Shown here piece after piece: positions 36,500 to 47,995 of a stretch of DNA of 64,000 bases (within the stretch, counting starts at the first letter, position 1; each line of letters starts with the position of its first letter). The stretch is from Pilasporangium apinafurcum (lineage: Eukaryota; Oomycota; Peronosporomycetes; Pythiales; Pythiaceae). The stretch covers positions 316,631-380,630 of the forward strand of contig BCKE01000004.1 of NCBI GenBank assembly GCA_001600495.1. The letters run 5' to 3'. Below the pieces are notes generated by a model. That model ran no database searches, was not told the origin of the DNA, and saw only the letters and a program-made list of their open reading frames with translations. Made by a program: the position numbers and the translations under genes.

Positions 36500-39400
36500 C
36501 TAGAACTTTTTCCGCGCTGACCGTGGTGGGTTGCGACGCACTGGGACACTGGCAGGTTCCTTCCGTCGCACTCGCGAGCGCAGCACGGGTGTGCTGAACT
36601 CTTCATCAATACGTTCAAGCTCCATTTCCTCTAATTCAGCCGTCGCCGGCGATCGAGCAGCTTCTTCATTGTGCTTGGACATCGTCAGCCGTGAATCGGT
36701 CATCGGAGGTTCACGTACAAATTGGAAGCGCTTGGGCGTTTCCATACTTTCTTCCATTCTCGTAGTAAATGATGAAGCTGTCGACTGATCGACAGTTCGA
36801 CTTTCGACTGTATTGCGACGCGATTGCACCTGGACATCGACATGTGCCGCTCCAGCCAGAGCACTATCAAATAGCCTCGGTTTTAGCGTTAAATCTACAC
36901 AGATCATCAACATGAGGTAAGTTACAAATTATGTGTAGTCAAGTAGGGCCCATTGGAGAGAACGCACCATCCATAGATACCCCAGAACTTTGTGTGGAGA
37001 TATGAGACGACATGAACTTGGCGTTGAATTTAGAACGAATCGGAGTTCCTCCTACTTGTCGACGTTCTATCACAAGATAAATCATTCACATCAAACACGT
37101 TAGGCATCAACCATCTTGATTATGAATAGCTCTCATGCAAACTTGTACGTTACCTCCAAACAAATCTGATTTCTGTGGGAGTGGAGTGTTGGGCAGACTT
37201 GATGCTTTTTTGTTGGTGCTCACCGGGGACGACCCAAAGTCTAACGCTTGCACGACTTTCCGCGTTGCATCAGGATTGACTTGACGACGTGTAAGCATCT
37301 GGATTCCTGAATCTGGACTAGAATCGATCGAGCCGATGGGAACGGAGCCTGCAGCTGCCAATTTATTTGGTGTCGATGTGCCACGAATGCTGCTTTTAGA
37401 TCCTGAAAGTGACTCTCGCACTAATGGCTTTTTCGTACTTGATGATGGTTGTGAAGCACGACTCGAAAAGATACCCGGCGAGTAATCGAACGCACTAATA
37501 CCGGTCAACTCCGAGCTTTGATCCGTATCCTGACTTTGCGTTGTTGCTGAAGTACTGGCCGTTTTTGATGGAACTTCTTCCATTGAGGTGTCATGTGGCG
37601 ATCCATGTGCTACAGCACTTGTTGTTTTTCGCTTTCCGGGCTGTAGCAATAATACAGAATCATTGCCCCTCGCATTGGACATATTTATGTCTCTGTGCCT
37701 GTACTTGTGTGGCTTAGGAGTAGGTTCTGGGTACACATTCGCCAGTAAAGCGGATCGAATGCGAAAGCTTGGCTGACTCAACACGGTGGTCGCGAACTGT
37801 GTATCACCAGCAGTTATTTCGCGAATGATCGCCAAGTGTTCATGATGTACGTCCCATGCCGTTTCATACTTATTTCTCAACGCATAGTACATCACGAGCA
37901 AATCCACACGCTTGATATTTTCATCGTGTAATACATCTTCTCCCGATCCAATCTGATGATACATCATAAACTGATGAAATTTCGTTTCTTCTTTGGGCAA
38001 TAACGTCGTACCTTGCACCAATTCTTTCACACGATTGCTTGTCAAGAGCCAATTGAACAATACCTCAAGCAAATCGTCTCGAGCTTGAGAGCGAAGAAGC
38101 GTCAGTGCGCGTTCCCACAGATTTAACTCAAGTGAAATAACCATTGCCAACTCTGTTGCGGCTGGAACAGACTCATTCAAATTGACGCCAAAAGTGTTCC
38201 ACACTTTCCACGCAAAAACACTTTCGCCTCGGTGCACCAGTGTCTCTAACAAGTGCAAAATTAAATCCGGCTCAAGATCATACTTCTGATGGAGATGCAG
38301 CGCACTAGACTGCTGAAGCAGATTGATCGCGTGCTCATAGATTACAGCGACCTGGTCACGGTTTGACGTTTTCACTACAACAGCATTTTCCACAAGCCAA
38401 AGCGCCAAGAGCGTCAGCTTCATATCGTCCCGAACGGTGAGTTGCGATGCCAATGAGTCGGCGATGGCGCGCATCTTGTGTACAATACGAGCTCCCGTAT
38501 GCGCATGCGGTAACAGTTCACTCAAGTACGCGCGATCCAAACAGAAATACATGAGTAAAGCCACTTGGATACGAAAGTAGCCTTCGATAGGTTCACGTTC
38601 AATTTCTTCCCCGTAAAAATTCATCACGTCCTGTTGAATACTAGGAGCGCGCAAGATTTGTAAAAGCTGATTCAAGTGAATTGGTGGGGAACTTCCTCCC
38701 AGATCGTCCAATGAGATATTGGCGCTTTGCATCACATGTTCAATTAGCAGCATCGGCTCGTCCACACCACTCACTGATGAAAGTGTACTGCCGTAGGTTG
38801 TTTCAAATTCCTTCCGATACGTTTTGCGGAGCACACGTGCTTGTTTGTAAAATTCTTCATATGTTGACAAACTAATGTCAATATTGTTCTCTTCCAGCCA
38901 ATGCATGCAATGGCAGGTAGATGCTACAGTCTGAATTCGTGTGAGCAGCTCCAGTAGATTCTGAATACCCTCGCGCGTCAGCTTCACCAACTCCGTTTCT
39001 TCAAGCGCGTCAACTAGACTTTCTCTACCTGTCAACCGTAATTCACCATCGTTGGTGACACCATTCTTACCAATACCGTGGGCAAACTGTCGCGATCCAT
39101 TTTTCAACCGCTCGATGAGAGCCATAACAATCGACCGCAACGCATTCAGCAGACGAATGTCCTGATCTAACGTGGTTTCCGTCACATGGTCTGTGATCAC
39201 CATGTGGCCATGTGCGACACCTTCATTCACCTTTCGCTCGATCGCTTCCAGTTGCCGCCGTACCCACTGTTGGACAGCTATCGGTTCCTTCAGCACGTAC
39301 TGCTGCACGTCCACTCCTTGATGGAACACGCTTTGTTCCTCGGCATGAATATATGCAACAATTAAGTGTGCCAGTCCGCTCTTTATACAAACTTCAAAAA

Positions 39401-39671
39401 GTGCGTTCCGTTGTTTCAGTAGCTGCTGCTGCGAGCCACCGTTTTTGCCTGGTAGTACTACAGGAAGCGTCGCATCCACTTTGGCGCGCTTGAATACTCC
39501 GGAAACGGCGAAGAACTCGTAGGTTTCGGCGGGTTCCACGAATGGCTGCCAGCCAGACTCGGCAAAGCGTTCCAACACCTATATATTTCACATACAGTCG
39601 CGTTCAGATAAAGATCATTTTCATCACAGAAAGAGAGGAATGAGATCGGTACGCACTGGCAGTAGCATCAT
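36500..39671 (-). CDS. ELYS-like nucleoporin
   Basis: Exons 39657-39671 (15 nt), 37154-39578, 36968-37066 and 36500-36894; 977 aa. The central helical solenoid matches the ELYS/AHCTF1 domain, notably FAWKVWNTFGVNLNES, a LLEVLFNWLLTSNR helix and VDLLVMYYALRNKYETAWDV. The N-terminal beta-propeller of animal ELYS is absent, as in shorter homologues. The C-terminal 330 residues are disordered, Ser/Pro-rich, with basic patches (RRQVGGTPIRSKF, RNPPRSARKKF) that could bind chromatin. ELYS seeds nuclear pore assembly by recruiting the Y-complex. The first exon encodes only MMLLP and is the least certain part. Confidence 0.7.
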
Positions 39672-39972
39672 CCTGTGTTGCTTTTTTCCCTCCGTTTGTT
39701 TTCAACCAAAAAGGATGCGACTTAACGGAGATTGGACAGCCTCCAGTGCGTACTTAACAAAGAGCTACCATGCAAAAAGCTTTTTGGGACAATAACAAAA
39801 TAAGGTATATATCGAACACAAAGTCATTAGAAGAGGGTTCAATTACAAACTTGAACGCAATACACGATACATTGATAACAATGCTTTAGTACAACTGGAG
39901 GTAAAAGATATCCAGTTTAAATAGTGATATTTCGACCTAGCACTAAGTTATTTTGCGGTTCTACAGTAGCTA
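39672..39972. other. Spacer between ELYS-like and PX-RING genes
   Basis: About 300 bp, AT-rich, holding the ELYS-like gene promoter and the PX-RING 3' flank. Nothing else was seen. Confidence 0.4.
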
Positions 39973-40767
39973 TTAACCGGTGTTAGATGGTGAAATAGTG
40001 GGTTCCTCACGACACATTGGACAATGAATGTTGCCCTGAAGCCATTCCATGAGACAGTCCTCATGGAATGCGTGGAGGCACGGCAGTTTAACGACGTTCA
40101 TGCCAGCACACTCTTCGTCGTTCCATTCACCCAAGCAAATGCTACAGCACTCGCTTAAACAGTTGTCATTCTCAAACAAGTTGCTCTTAGAATCCACCAC
40201 GACGTCCTCCAAGGAAAGCACGGCCAATTTGAGCTTTGCTTCACTCTCGATTTGTTTGTCTGGATACTCGAGAAAGTCGCGTAAGATCTGGTAAAGTACA
40301 ACCATCGCTTCGGCGTCACGTGTGTTGACAGTTGTAACGCTAGAATCCGATAGAGGGATCGATGAGATGACTTTGACCAGTAGTTGCACGAACGCTTCAA
40401 GCAATGGTTTCCTCTCGTCGACAATTGCAGGTGTGTCATTGCGGAAATGCCGACGAGGAAACGTCGCGACTAATGCTGCTTCTAATGCCTTCAGCGGCAT
40501 TGGACAGTCATCGCTCTCCACAGGGCACTTGTACTTCTTGAGGAACATTTGTAGTTTGCGGCGGATTTGGTAAAACTCGGAGTACCGCTTGGCGATACTC
40601 CATTTATTGCGTGTGCAGCGAAAGGAGATGTCCATCTGATATATCGTGGCCGGTTGGACATGCGCAACTCCGGTGTAACCCTGATGACACACCTGGGTCT
40701 CAATGTTTAACGATTTCTTCGCATTTTCATAGAGGCGCTGCAGTCGCAACGACTGAATGTCCGACAT
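39973..40767 (-). CDS. PX domain-RING finger E3 ligase-like protein
   Basis: 264 aa, single exon, ATG at 40767. Residues about 28-170 form a PX domain with the phosphoinositide-binding RYSEFYQIRRKL and an FPRRHF loop. Residues 207-252 form a RING-H2: CCSICLGEW, C, CLHAFHEDC, then CPMCR, with all eight zinc ligands visible. PX binds PI3P on endosomes and RING-H2 recruits E2 enzymes, so an endosomal ubiquitin ligase is expected. The combination is simple and well defined; the substrate is unknown. Confidence 0.88.
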   Translation of the reverse strand: MSDIQSLRLQRLYENAKKSLNIETQVCHQGYTGVAHVQPATIYQMDISFRCTRNKWSIAKRYSEFYQIRRKLQMFLKKYKCPVESDDCPMPLKALEAALVATFPRRHFRNDTPAIVDERKPLLEAFVQLLVKVISSIPLSDSSVTTVNTRDAEAMVVLYQILRDFLEYPDKQIESEAKLKLAVLSLEDVVVDSKSNLFENDNCLSECCSICLGEWNDEECAGMNVVKLPCLHAFHEDCLMEWLQGNIHCPMCREEPTISPSNTG

Positions 40768-42085
40768 GATGCTGTTTGTTGTCTGTGCTGTCGCTTGGCC
40801 GTCGAAAGTGACAAGCAGTCAATCAATCAGTCAGTCAGTGTGCACTTGGGACGAAGAATCGGAAAATGTTCATCAGAAGCAACGTTGAAGTGTGGGAATA
40901 AAGAAAACACTTGGAAGAGTATACTCACACACCCCAGTGAGTTATTTTGGCATCCACTCTATGAAGATTATTGTGATAGTGGATGTGCTTTTGTCGCAAT
41001 ATCAACAAAAAAACGAAGGTTTATCTGCCCGATATGATGGACCAGGTAAAGTGGGACAATTCGATCGCTAGCAAATTCTTACCCACCAAAAGAGCGATAA
41101 AGGTCACACATACCCTTGAGGTAATTTCTTGAAGAGCAGCTGATCAGAACCCGAAGAAGAAAAGGAGCTAAAGATAGCCTATAGAAATTCTATTTGAAGT
41201 ATGAGGAGCCTGTAGGCGCTTAACCAGTAGCTAGTTGGTTTATTGTTGTGGCCAGTCATCGACTCAGTCAACTAACACTAACACAATATTTGCTTAAAAT
41301 AGAAAAAGAAATATTCAAAAATGACATGGGATTAGCCTGATCCTTTGTTCAGCTCCTCACTATAGTACTAGAATTTGGAGATTATACACTGGGTTATATG
41401 TTTTTTAAAAAATATAAGGCTGAACAATATTCCTAAAATTTGTAAAGTTATTAAAGAAAATGCGGGTTTAAAAGGGATAGGTAAATCAGACAAGTTGCCG
41501 GTTTGGGTTAAAATTCCGGTTGGCTAACCGCTAGTCAAGTCTGGCGTGTTTTAGCCACCTCAACGTACTCTTCTTCAGATTTACGGCATGGAGTCACACA
41601 TCAAAAGCGACTTAAGTGGTGTTCTTTTTGGAGAAGAATGAACCTTTAAAGATCGCGTCTGAAGAAACAGTGCGGAGAGAAGATGGAGAGGAGAGTGGAG
41701 TCAAGTGTGACGCGGGGTCTTCTCTGGATGAGGAACGGCGTCAATTGAGAGTGTATTGCTTTGGTTGGATGAACATGAGATATTCAAGGAGGAGGGTAGT
41801 AGCAGAGACACGAGGCAATGCACTCTAATTGGAGATGGGATTGTTGATGCCTCTTCCACATTTTTCTTTTGGGAATCACCATCATCAAAGAAGTCATCAT
41901 GATGCCCAACGTCATCCTGACATTAAGCCATCCTTACAGCAAAAGACATTTTAGTTCAAAATACTGTTTATGACTAAATAATATGTATTTGTGTATGGGT
42001 GGGTTTACATGGGTTTTAATTTCGTCAAATATCGGCCCGCGATTCCAATTGGATCAAGTTCAGCAGCTAGGAATCGCGATCGAAG
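40768..42085. other. Gene-poor AT-rich spacer
   Basis: 1.3 kb before OST4. Features: a T6A6 palindrome near 41402-41412, and short repeats of GGTTTGGGTTAAAATTCCGGTTGG type around 41495-41530. A minus-strand open stretch (about 41700-41910) encodes an acidic start (DDFFDDGDSQKKNVEE) with no recognisable continuation. No gene could be supported. Confidence 0.4.
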
Positions 42086-42326
42086 ATGAGCAAGTAAGCA
42101 TGGCAAGCGCGCAAACACGTGGCTGCAGAAGATTTATAAAGCTTTATGAATGTGCATAGTCATTGACGTTCTGATATGGTGTTATCTCTGTTTATTTTCC
42201 TGTTTCTTCAGCGACGAGATGGACGAGATGTTGATGACCTTTGTCAATTGCCTTGGCGCTGTGATCATGGTATCTCTTGTGGGCTTTCATTATTTGACGG
42301 CATCGCCCAAGGACGCAGAGCATTAG
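42086..42326 (+). CDS. OST4: Oligosaccharyltransferase subunit OST4
   Basis: A 40-aa membrane miniprotein. Exon 1 is 8 nt (42086-42093: ATG AGC AA), the intron 42094-42211 has GTAAGC and a TTTCTTCAG acceptor, and exon 2 is 42212-42326. The product is a single hydrophobic helix with acidic N-terminus: NDEMDEMLMTFVNCLGAVIM followed by VGFHYLTASPK. The FxNxLG, YH and PK positions and the length (36-40 aa) match Ost4 of yeast and animals. Ost4 stabilises the STT3-OST3/6 subcomplex of ER N-glycosylation. It was found by joining the two exons; neither alone is a notable ORF. Confidence 0.85.
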
Positions 42327-42938
42327 AAGGAATGCAAGACGCTTAATGAACTGGTAATGCTTGCTATTCTCTGTGGTCTACAAATGCATCGATTACAATT
42401 TGATCCATGCTATCAAAATTGGCTTGCTTGTTCGGATCTCGATACAGCAATATCTCACCGAATGTATATGCTTGTTGTGACGACAGGAAAGACGTGTGAC
42501 TGCAAGCTGAAAGCCATGTAGAAAAACCAGCGAAGACGTTAGATGATTGGTGAAGGATATCGTGTGGGGGAGAAAAAGTCTAAAACTGAAAGTCATTGCG
42601 ACCAAGCCATACAATCATGCATTGTCCGTTTGTTTGAAAATGTTAAGATGTCATTGGGAATGATCCTGTGTATGCGAATGTAATGTACGTGAATCCATTT
42701 CTTCTTTTTCTAATCATCTCGAACGCATATTCCGTCGGGCCACGTAGCAGTTCTAGAAGATCACCTATTTCACCTTGTTTTGATATATGCGAATCAACTC
42801 ACCGTATTTTAAAAAAATTGTACTATTTTGGGCTATTGTGCGATTGGTGGAGTGTTTGCCAGTGGCTGAAAAGCGGAATTGACATTCGAGAGCGCTAAAG
42901 TCGTTGTCTCTGTGTAGGTAGTACGTGGAAAAACTGAC
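42327..42938. other. Spacer between OST4 and DnaJ
   Basis: 612 bp with no convincing coding frame; it holds the OST4 3' flank and DnaJ promoter. Both genes run in the same direction. Confidence 0.4.
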
Positions 42939-44507
42939 ATGCATCGCAATCTCTGCGGTCGTGTAGTGCGCAAGCAGACTCTGCTGGTACCCTCGACTCG
43001 TGGATTTCGCAGCAAAGCTGCTGTTGTCAGTGGACGTTACGCGACCACGAGAACCGCTGCCAACAGCGTCTTTGGTGTGCCTGAGTTGCTGCATCACCAC
43101 AAGAACGCATCTGCTGCTGCGACGAGTCAATCGTTTCATAGCACACCTGTGTCTAACCAGTCAAAGCGTGACTACTACGACATCCTGGGTATCTCGCGAG
43201 ATGCTGATAAGAATGAAATCAAGAAGAAATACTACCAACTCGCCAAGAAATACCATCCAGACACAAACAAGGATGATCCAGACGCTGCCAAGAAGTTTGC
43301 TGAAGCTACAGAGGCGTGGGAAGTATTAGGTAATGAAGAAAAGCGTCAGAAATACGACAATTTTGGTCATGCAGGCGTAGATGAGAATGGCGGGTTCGGT
43401 GGTGGTCCGGGCGACTTTCAGAATTTCGAAGACATTTTTGCGTCCATGTTTGGTGGCCAAGCAGGTTTTGGTAGCCGTTCACGCCAAGCGGCAAACCAGC
43501 CGCAACGTGGTGCGGATATTCAGGTCAACATCACGCTCGAGTTCATGGAAGCAGTGAAAGGCACGACTCGTGATTTGAATATCACATCAAATGAAGAGTG
43601 TGGCACATGCAAAGGCAGTGGCGCGAAGCCAGGCACGTCTAAGAACAAATGCCGTACGTGCAATGGGTCAGGTGTCGAAATCCTGCAACAAGGATTTTTT
43701 GCTGTGGAAACGCCGTGTCGGCGCTGCCATGGTGAAGGTTTTACCATTGAAACTCCATGTACGACGTGTCGCGGCAAAGGAACGGTCAAGAAGCCGCGAA
43801 CAGTAGAGGTCAAGGTCCCCGAAGGCGTGGATAACGGCATGAATCTGCGCTTGGCACACCAGGGCGAACCTGGCTCGAGAGGTGGACCATCGGGACATTT
43901 GTACGTTGGCATCAACGTGCGACCTGATCCGTTCTTCAAACGGCGAAAGACAGATGTGCACGTGGACGTCCCGATTTCGATTGCTCAGGCCGTGTTGGGT
44001 GGCACTATCATTGTGCCGACACTGACGGGTGAAGTGGAAATGAAGGTAAGTGCGATTGTCTGTAGTATTGAAAATGATGAATATACGAATTTATGGTTGT
44101 TGACGATTGCTCTTCTGTATGATTTGCATAGGTTCCACGTGGAACTCAACCAAATACAGTGCTGCAGATGCGAGGCAAGGGCATTAAAGAGCTCAACTCA
44201 AACCGTCGTGGCTCCCAATTGGTGAATCTGCAAGTGAATGTACCACGGTACGCTCATTATCGCTGTTCATGGACTCTCTTATGTGAAGAAAGCATGTTTA
44301 CTCATTTGATTTTATGCCTGTAAATACTCTAGGACACTGACACCGCGTCAAGAGGAATTGATGCAAGAATTTTTGAAGGAAGAGGAAGAGCGCGCAGCGA
44401 AGGGAGAGTCGGATTGCAAGTCGCACACTTTCAGCCAAACTGTGCGAGAGACCGTCGATCGGATAAAGAATTTTATTAAGAGTAAAGGCACCGACTCCTC
44501 CTCCTGA
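42939..44507 (+). CDS. Mitochondrial type I DnaJ (Hsp40) chaperone
   Basis: Exons 42939-44045, 44132-44247 and 44333-44507; 465 aa. The N-terminal 65 residues are Arg/Ser/Thr-rich and lack a run of acids, typical of a mitochondrial presequence. Then a J domain ([20 protein letters not shown] with HPD in KKYHPDTN), a Gly/Phe region, and four CxxCxGxG zinc motifs ([32 protein letters not shown]), all intact. The C-terminal substrate domains continue across both introns. It matches Mdj1/DNAJA3, co-chaperone of mitochondrial Hsp70. Confidence 0.93.
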
Positions 44508-44702
44508 ATGCTCAACGTAGGGATGTCAGGATCTCATAGGAGCGCTGTCTGTTTTGTTTTACCATCATAGACCACATATACTTGTCAGAAAAGCAGGAGA
44601 TCAAGATTTGACTGCACATACTCAAATACAAAGCATCAAACATACACCATACTATTCAATTATCATTTTGCATTGTTAACATGCTCTAATTGCTATGCTG
44701 CT

Positions 44703-45103
44703 CTATAGGAGGAAGACATCATCGTTAGGTCTGCGGAACACGCGCGTGTGCAAGCCAGGGACATCCAACAGCTCATTCATCTGTTGCGTGCACTCTTTGA
44801 ACTCGTCGCTCTCCACCCATCGGTCATAGTCTTTCTTTGATCGCCACTATGCGTGATGACCAAAAACGTTCCCGTTAGCTATAGCATTTACCTATAGATT
44901 ATATCTGCCTCTGTAATCAGAGTACTCACCTCTGAGAAAACGACGTATTTGTGGGAATTGTCCACTTGGGCGTACGTTTCCACCGACAGCAATCCTGGCT
45001 GCACACGCACTTTCGCCTTGACATTCTCCATTAGTCGCGCCACCGCCGGCTCGTACCCTCGACTCATGATCCGCTCGCTGATGACACGAATACGTCCGCT
45101 CAT
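44703..45103 (-). CDS. ABM-domain protein, copy 1
   Basis: Exons 44930-45103 and 44703-44846; 105 aa. Compact alpha+beta sequence of the antibiotic-biosynthesis-monooxygenase (ABM, dimeric ferredoxin-like) type: IRVISERIMSRGYEPAVARL, VQPGLLSVETY, HKYVVFSEW and a KKDYDRWVESDEF helix. ABM proteins are small dimers; some oxidise or degrade aromatic or heme-like molecules, others have no known activity. It has a close paralogue at 47501-47995 on the same strand, across the Hsp70-like gene. Conserved ends (DDVFLL versus DDIFLL) suggest recent duplication. Confidence 0.8.
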
Positions 45104-45350
45104 GGCTGTCTGTCTGAGATCTCGTTGATCAGCAACTGTTCATTTGTTGTAGCTGTTCAAGCAGTTTTGCTGTCAAGCCGCACAGTAATCATTTCGATTA
45201 GAGGATGGAGATCTCGATGTGCAGTTTACTTCACGTGAAAGAAGTAACGCAGAACAGTTAAAGCTACATCATCCGCTTACTTCTCTAGATTTTGAATCCA
45301 TTAGGAGAAACAATTGAACACATCAATCGCAAGAGCTTCATGATCAGCTG

Positions 45351-47150
45351 ATGATGACATCAGCTCCATCAGAGAAAGACCCCAACAATCTAGAAGCAGC
45401 ACCAATCATCGGGATTGACTTCGGAGCGGCGTTTTGTTCTGTTGGGGTGTATGTAGACGATCACGTGCAGATCCTGGTGGATAACGAGGGCCGACGCACA
45501 TTTCCCACTGTTGTGACATGGGATGAACAAGGAGAAGCGGTTGTTGGCTATGAAGCAATAGCGCAGGCGATTGCAAATCCTGACCAAATAGCTGTCCATG
45601 TTAAATCGCTTATTAGCAACGAGCTAACTGATACGAATCAGAAAGCAAATGTGGGTGTTGACGTGATTGACAAGAATGAGAAGCCGAGTACTGGTATCTC
45701 TGTGGTGATAAGAGATGAACAAAAGCACTTTTCTCCAGAGGAAGTCGTTGCCATGTTACTAAGGAAGGTGAAGCAATTGGCAGAAGCACATTTATATTGC
45801 GAAATCAAGAAAGCGGTTATAGCCGTTCCATTACAGTTCAACTACAGGCAACGTGAAGTCATGAAAACTGGTGGATCCCTCGCGGGGTTAAACATTTCAT
45901 ATGTTAGGAATGACCCTTTTGCTGTAGCGATTGCATACGATCAAATGGCAAAACATCTTTTAGAGGAGCGCAAGTTCCTTGTGATTGACTGTGGCGGTGC
46001 AAATTTTAGAGCCACCGCCATGACGTTTGAAGAGGAAGTTTATGAAGTTAAATCTCAAAGCAGTACTACTGGCGGTGGTGTGGACATTGATGAGCTCATT
46101 GCTGATCATGTTGCTAGAGAATATAAAGCAAAAATAGGAATTGATATCCGTCAACGCAAGGGTTTATTTCAGACACTTCTGGTAGAGGCAGAGCGTGCAA
46201 AAAGAAAACTTTCTGTTGAAGCAGAGGCTCAAATAGCAATACCACCATACAAGGACGGTGACAAAGAGATTCACCCGTTACCGGCTTTACTTAATCGAGG
46301 ATCACTAGAGAAACTCATTGGTGATATCCTTCGCGACCTTCTGACCAGCGTAGAAACGGTGCTGAAGGACGCATACTTTTCCAAGAAAAGTTTACAGGAT
46401 ATTATCGTTGCCGGTGGAAGCAGCCACATTCCAGCGGTTCAGCAATGTATAAGAGAGTGTTTCCGAGATGAGATTGATCGCGTTCGTTTCCTTAGCGATC
46501 CAGAGGAGGCTGTTGTGAGTGGTATTGCCATTCATGCACATGAATTGAGTTGCGTAAAACCGTTGAGCTTTGAAGAACTTATCTTCAATGGGTGCATGTT
46601 CAATATCTTCGCGTTGTCGATGGGTATTAAGACAGTCAGCGGTGTTATCACTACCGTAATCAGGCGTAACACAACCATCCCAACTAAGAAGAGTGTGATG
46701 CTGACCACTTCCTACGATAATCAATCGAATATGGAGATCACGATCTTCCAAGGAGAACGCCCGTGGGCGGAGTGTAATCATTTCCTAGTGGCGGTGGAAC
46801 TCACAGGCATACGACCAGCTCATCGTGGCGTGCCACAGATCCAAGTGACTTTGGATATGGATTACTATGAACAATTGACAATTTCCGTGGAAGAAGTTGG
46901 CACGGACAACGTTGTTAGTTGCGTTGTTGGCCGAAACGAGAACTGCTTATCAGCGAGGCTCATAGAGCAACACATCAACGACGTTGAAAAACATACTGAA
47001 GAAGATACGGCAATCCGAGAGCGGATCGACGCATGTACGAGTGTCGACGAGTATTTGGCTACATGCCGTGCCGTTAATGGTTATCTACATGTGGATGATG
47101 ACCAAAATACAAAGAGTCCCAGTGTGTATTTCGCAGAGGTAGTCAATTAA
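45351..47150 (+). CDS. Divergent Hsp70-like protein
   Basis: 599 aa, single exon. The whole sequence follows the Hsp70 fold, but the nucleotide-binding loops are altered: phosphate-1 reads GIDFGAAFCSVGV (usual GIDLGTTxSxVGV) and phosphate-2 VIDCGGANFRAT (usual DLGGGTFDVS). The adenosine motif VAGGSSHIPAVQ is near normal. A substrate-domain-like part follows (NTTIPTKKS), but the C-terminal lid is short and there is no EEVD or KDEL end. ATP hydrolysis may be reduced. It could be an Hsp110/Ssz-like nucleotide-exchange or holdase protein. It lies between two ABM paralogues that share the opposite orientation. Confidence 0.85.
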   Translation: MMTSAPSEKDPNNLEAAPIIGIDFGAAFCSVGVYVDDHVQILVDNEGRRTFPTVVTWDEQGEAVVGYEAIAQAIANPDQIAVHVKSLISNELTDTNQKANVGVDVIDKNEKPSTGISVVIRDEQKHFSPEEVVAMLLRKVKQLAEAHLYCEIKKAVIAVPLQFNYRQREVMKTGGSLAGLNISYVRNDPFAVAIAYDQMAKHLLEERKFLVIDCGGANFRATAMTFEEEVYEVKSQSSTTGGGVDIDELIADHVAREYKAKIGIDIRQRKGLFQTLLVEAERAKRKLSVEAEAQIAIPPYKDGDKEIHPLPALLNRGSLEKLIGDILRDLLTSVETVLKDAYFSKKSLQDIIVAGGSSHIPAVQQCIRECFRDEIDRVRFLSDPEEAVVSGIAIHAHELSCVKPLSFEELIFNGCMFNIFALSMGIKTVSGVITTVIRRNTTIPTKKSVMLTTSYDNQSNMEITIFQGERPWAECNHFLVAVELTGIRPAHRGVPQIQVTLDMDYYEQLTISVEEVGTDNVVSCVVGRNENCLSARLIEQHINDVEKHTEEDTAIRERIDACTSVDEYLATCRAVNGYLHVDDDQNTKSPSVYFAEVVN

Positions 47151-47500
47151 GAATCAATGGCGAGCAGATTTAAATGTTATTAGGCTATAAACCATAATGG
47201 CAGCCATATTCTTCGTATTAAACATTAAATTTTGCACGATTTGCCATGGTGATGCGGTGAATTTGGTTTGCTGTTGAAAATGTACATATACTTATTAATT
47301 TCTGTTATGGATAGGAGCTAATGTCTCCATTTTCTCACATCAAAACAATGTTGCACTTTGAGCTTTATATCGACGAATTGGACTGAAGTAAGAATCTACG
47401 CATTGTTTTCGTAATTCCTTCAACTCTTCATCATGTGCAAGGCAACGAAGATGCTCATCCCGCTCACTCAAGCATGCGCAATTGGTTTTGGTTCGCTGAT
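47151..47500. other. Spacer between Hsp70-like gene and ABM copy 2
   Basis: 350 bp, converging 3' flanks. Nothing recognised. Confidence 0.4.
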
Positions 47501-47995
47501 CTACAACAAGAAAATGTCGTCTTGCGGCCGCTTAAAGATCGTCGTGCGCTTGCCCGGAACATCAAGAACTTCGTTAATCTTCTCTGTGCAGTCTTTGAAT
47601 TCTTTGCTGTTCACCCATGCGTCGTAATCCTTCTTTGATTTCCACTGTTATAGACCAATACGACACAATCAGCATTCTGAAGAGCAATCAAACCATCCAT
47701 AACCCAGTCTAGCACAGAATTTCCAACCCACCTCCGACAGCACAACGTATTTGTGATGATCGTTCACATCACTCAGTGTCTCCACTGAAATCAATCCAGG
47801 TTGCTTCTTCACCACATTTTGCACCTAACCAACACCCATATATCCGCAAATATATCAATCTCATCATGGCGACGTATCTTTCGGTTCAAGTGGCTATTCT
47901 TGACAACGTACATGTTCCATGAGTCTCCCAACCGTCGGCTCAAAGCCTCGGCTCATTATGCGTTCACTTAGCACACGCACGGGTTTATTCATCAT
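47501..47995 (-). CDS. ABM-domain protein, copy 2
   Basis: Exons 47912-47995, 47732-47824 and 47501-47644; 106 aa. Paralogue of the gene at 44703-45103: VRVLSERIMSRGFEPTVGRL, KKQPGLISVETLSD, HKYVVLSEW, and the same 144-nt last exon. Copy 2 has an additional intron after RLMEH that copy 1 lacks; the other intron is at the same place (after SE, before W). The frame stays open upstream of the ATG at 47995, so a longer N-terminus is possible but not supported. Function unknown, as for copy 1. Confidence 0.8.

Noticed and set aside
41700-41910. Acidic minus-strand peptide in the 40.8-42.1 kb spacer
   Set aside because: No start, no recognisable continuation, no splice signals that join it to a gene.
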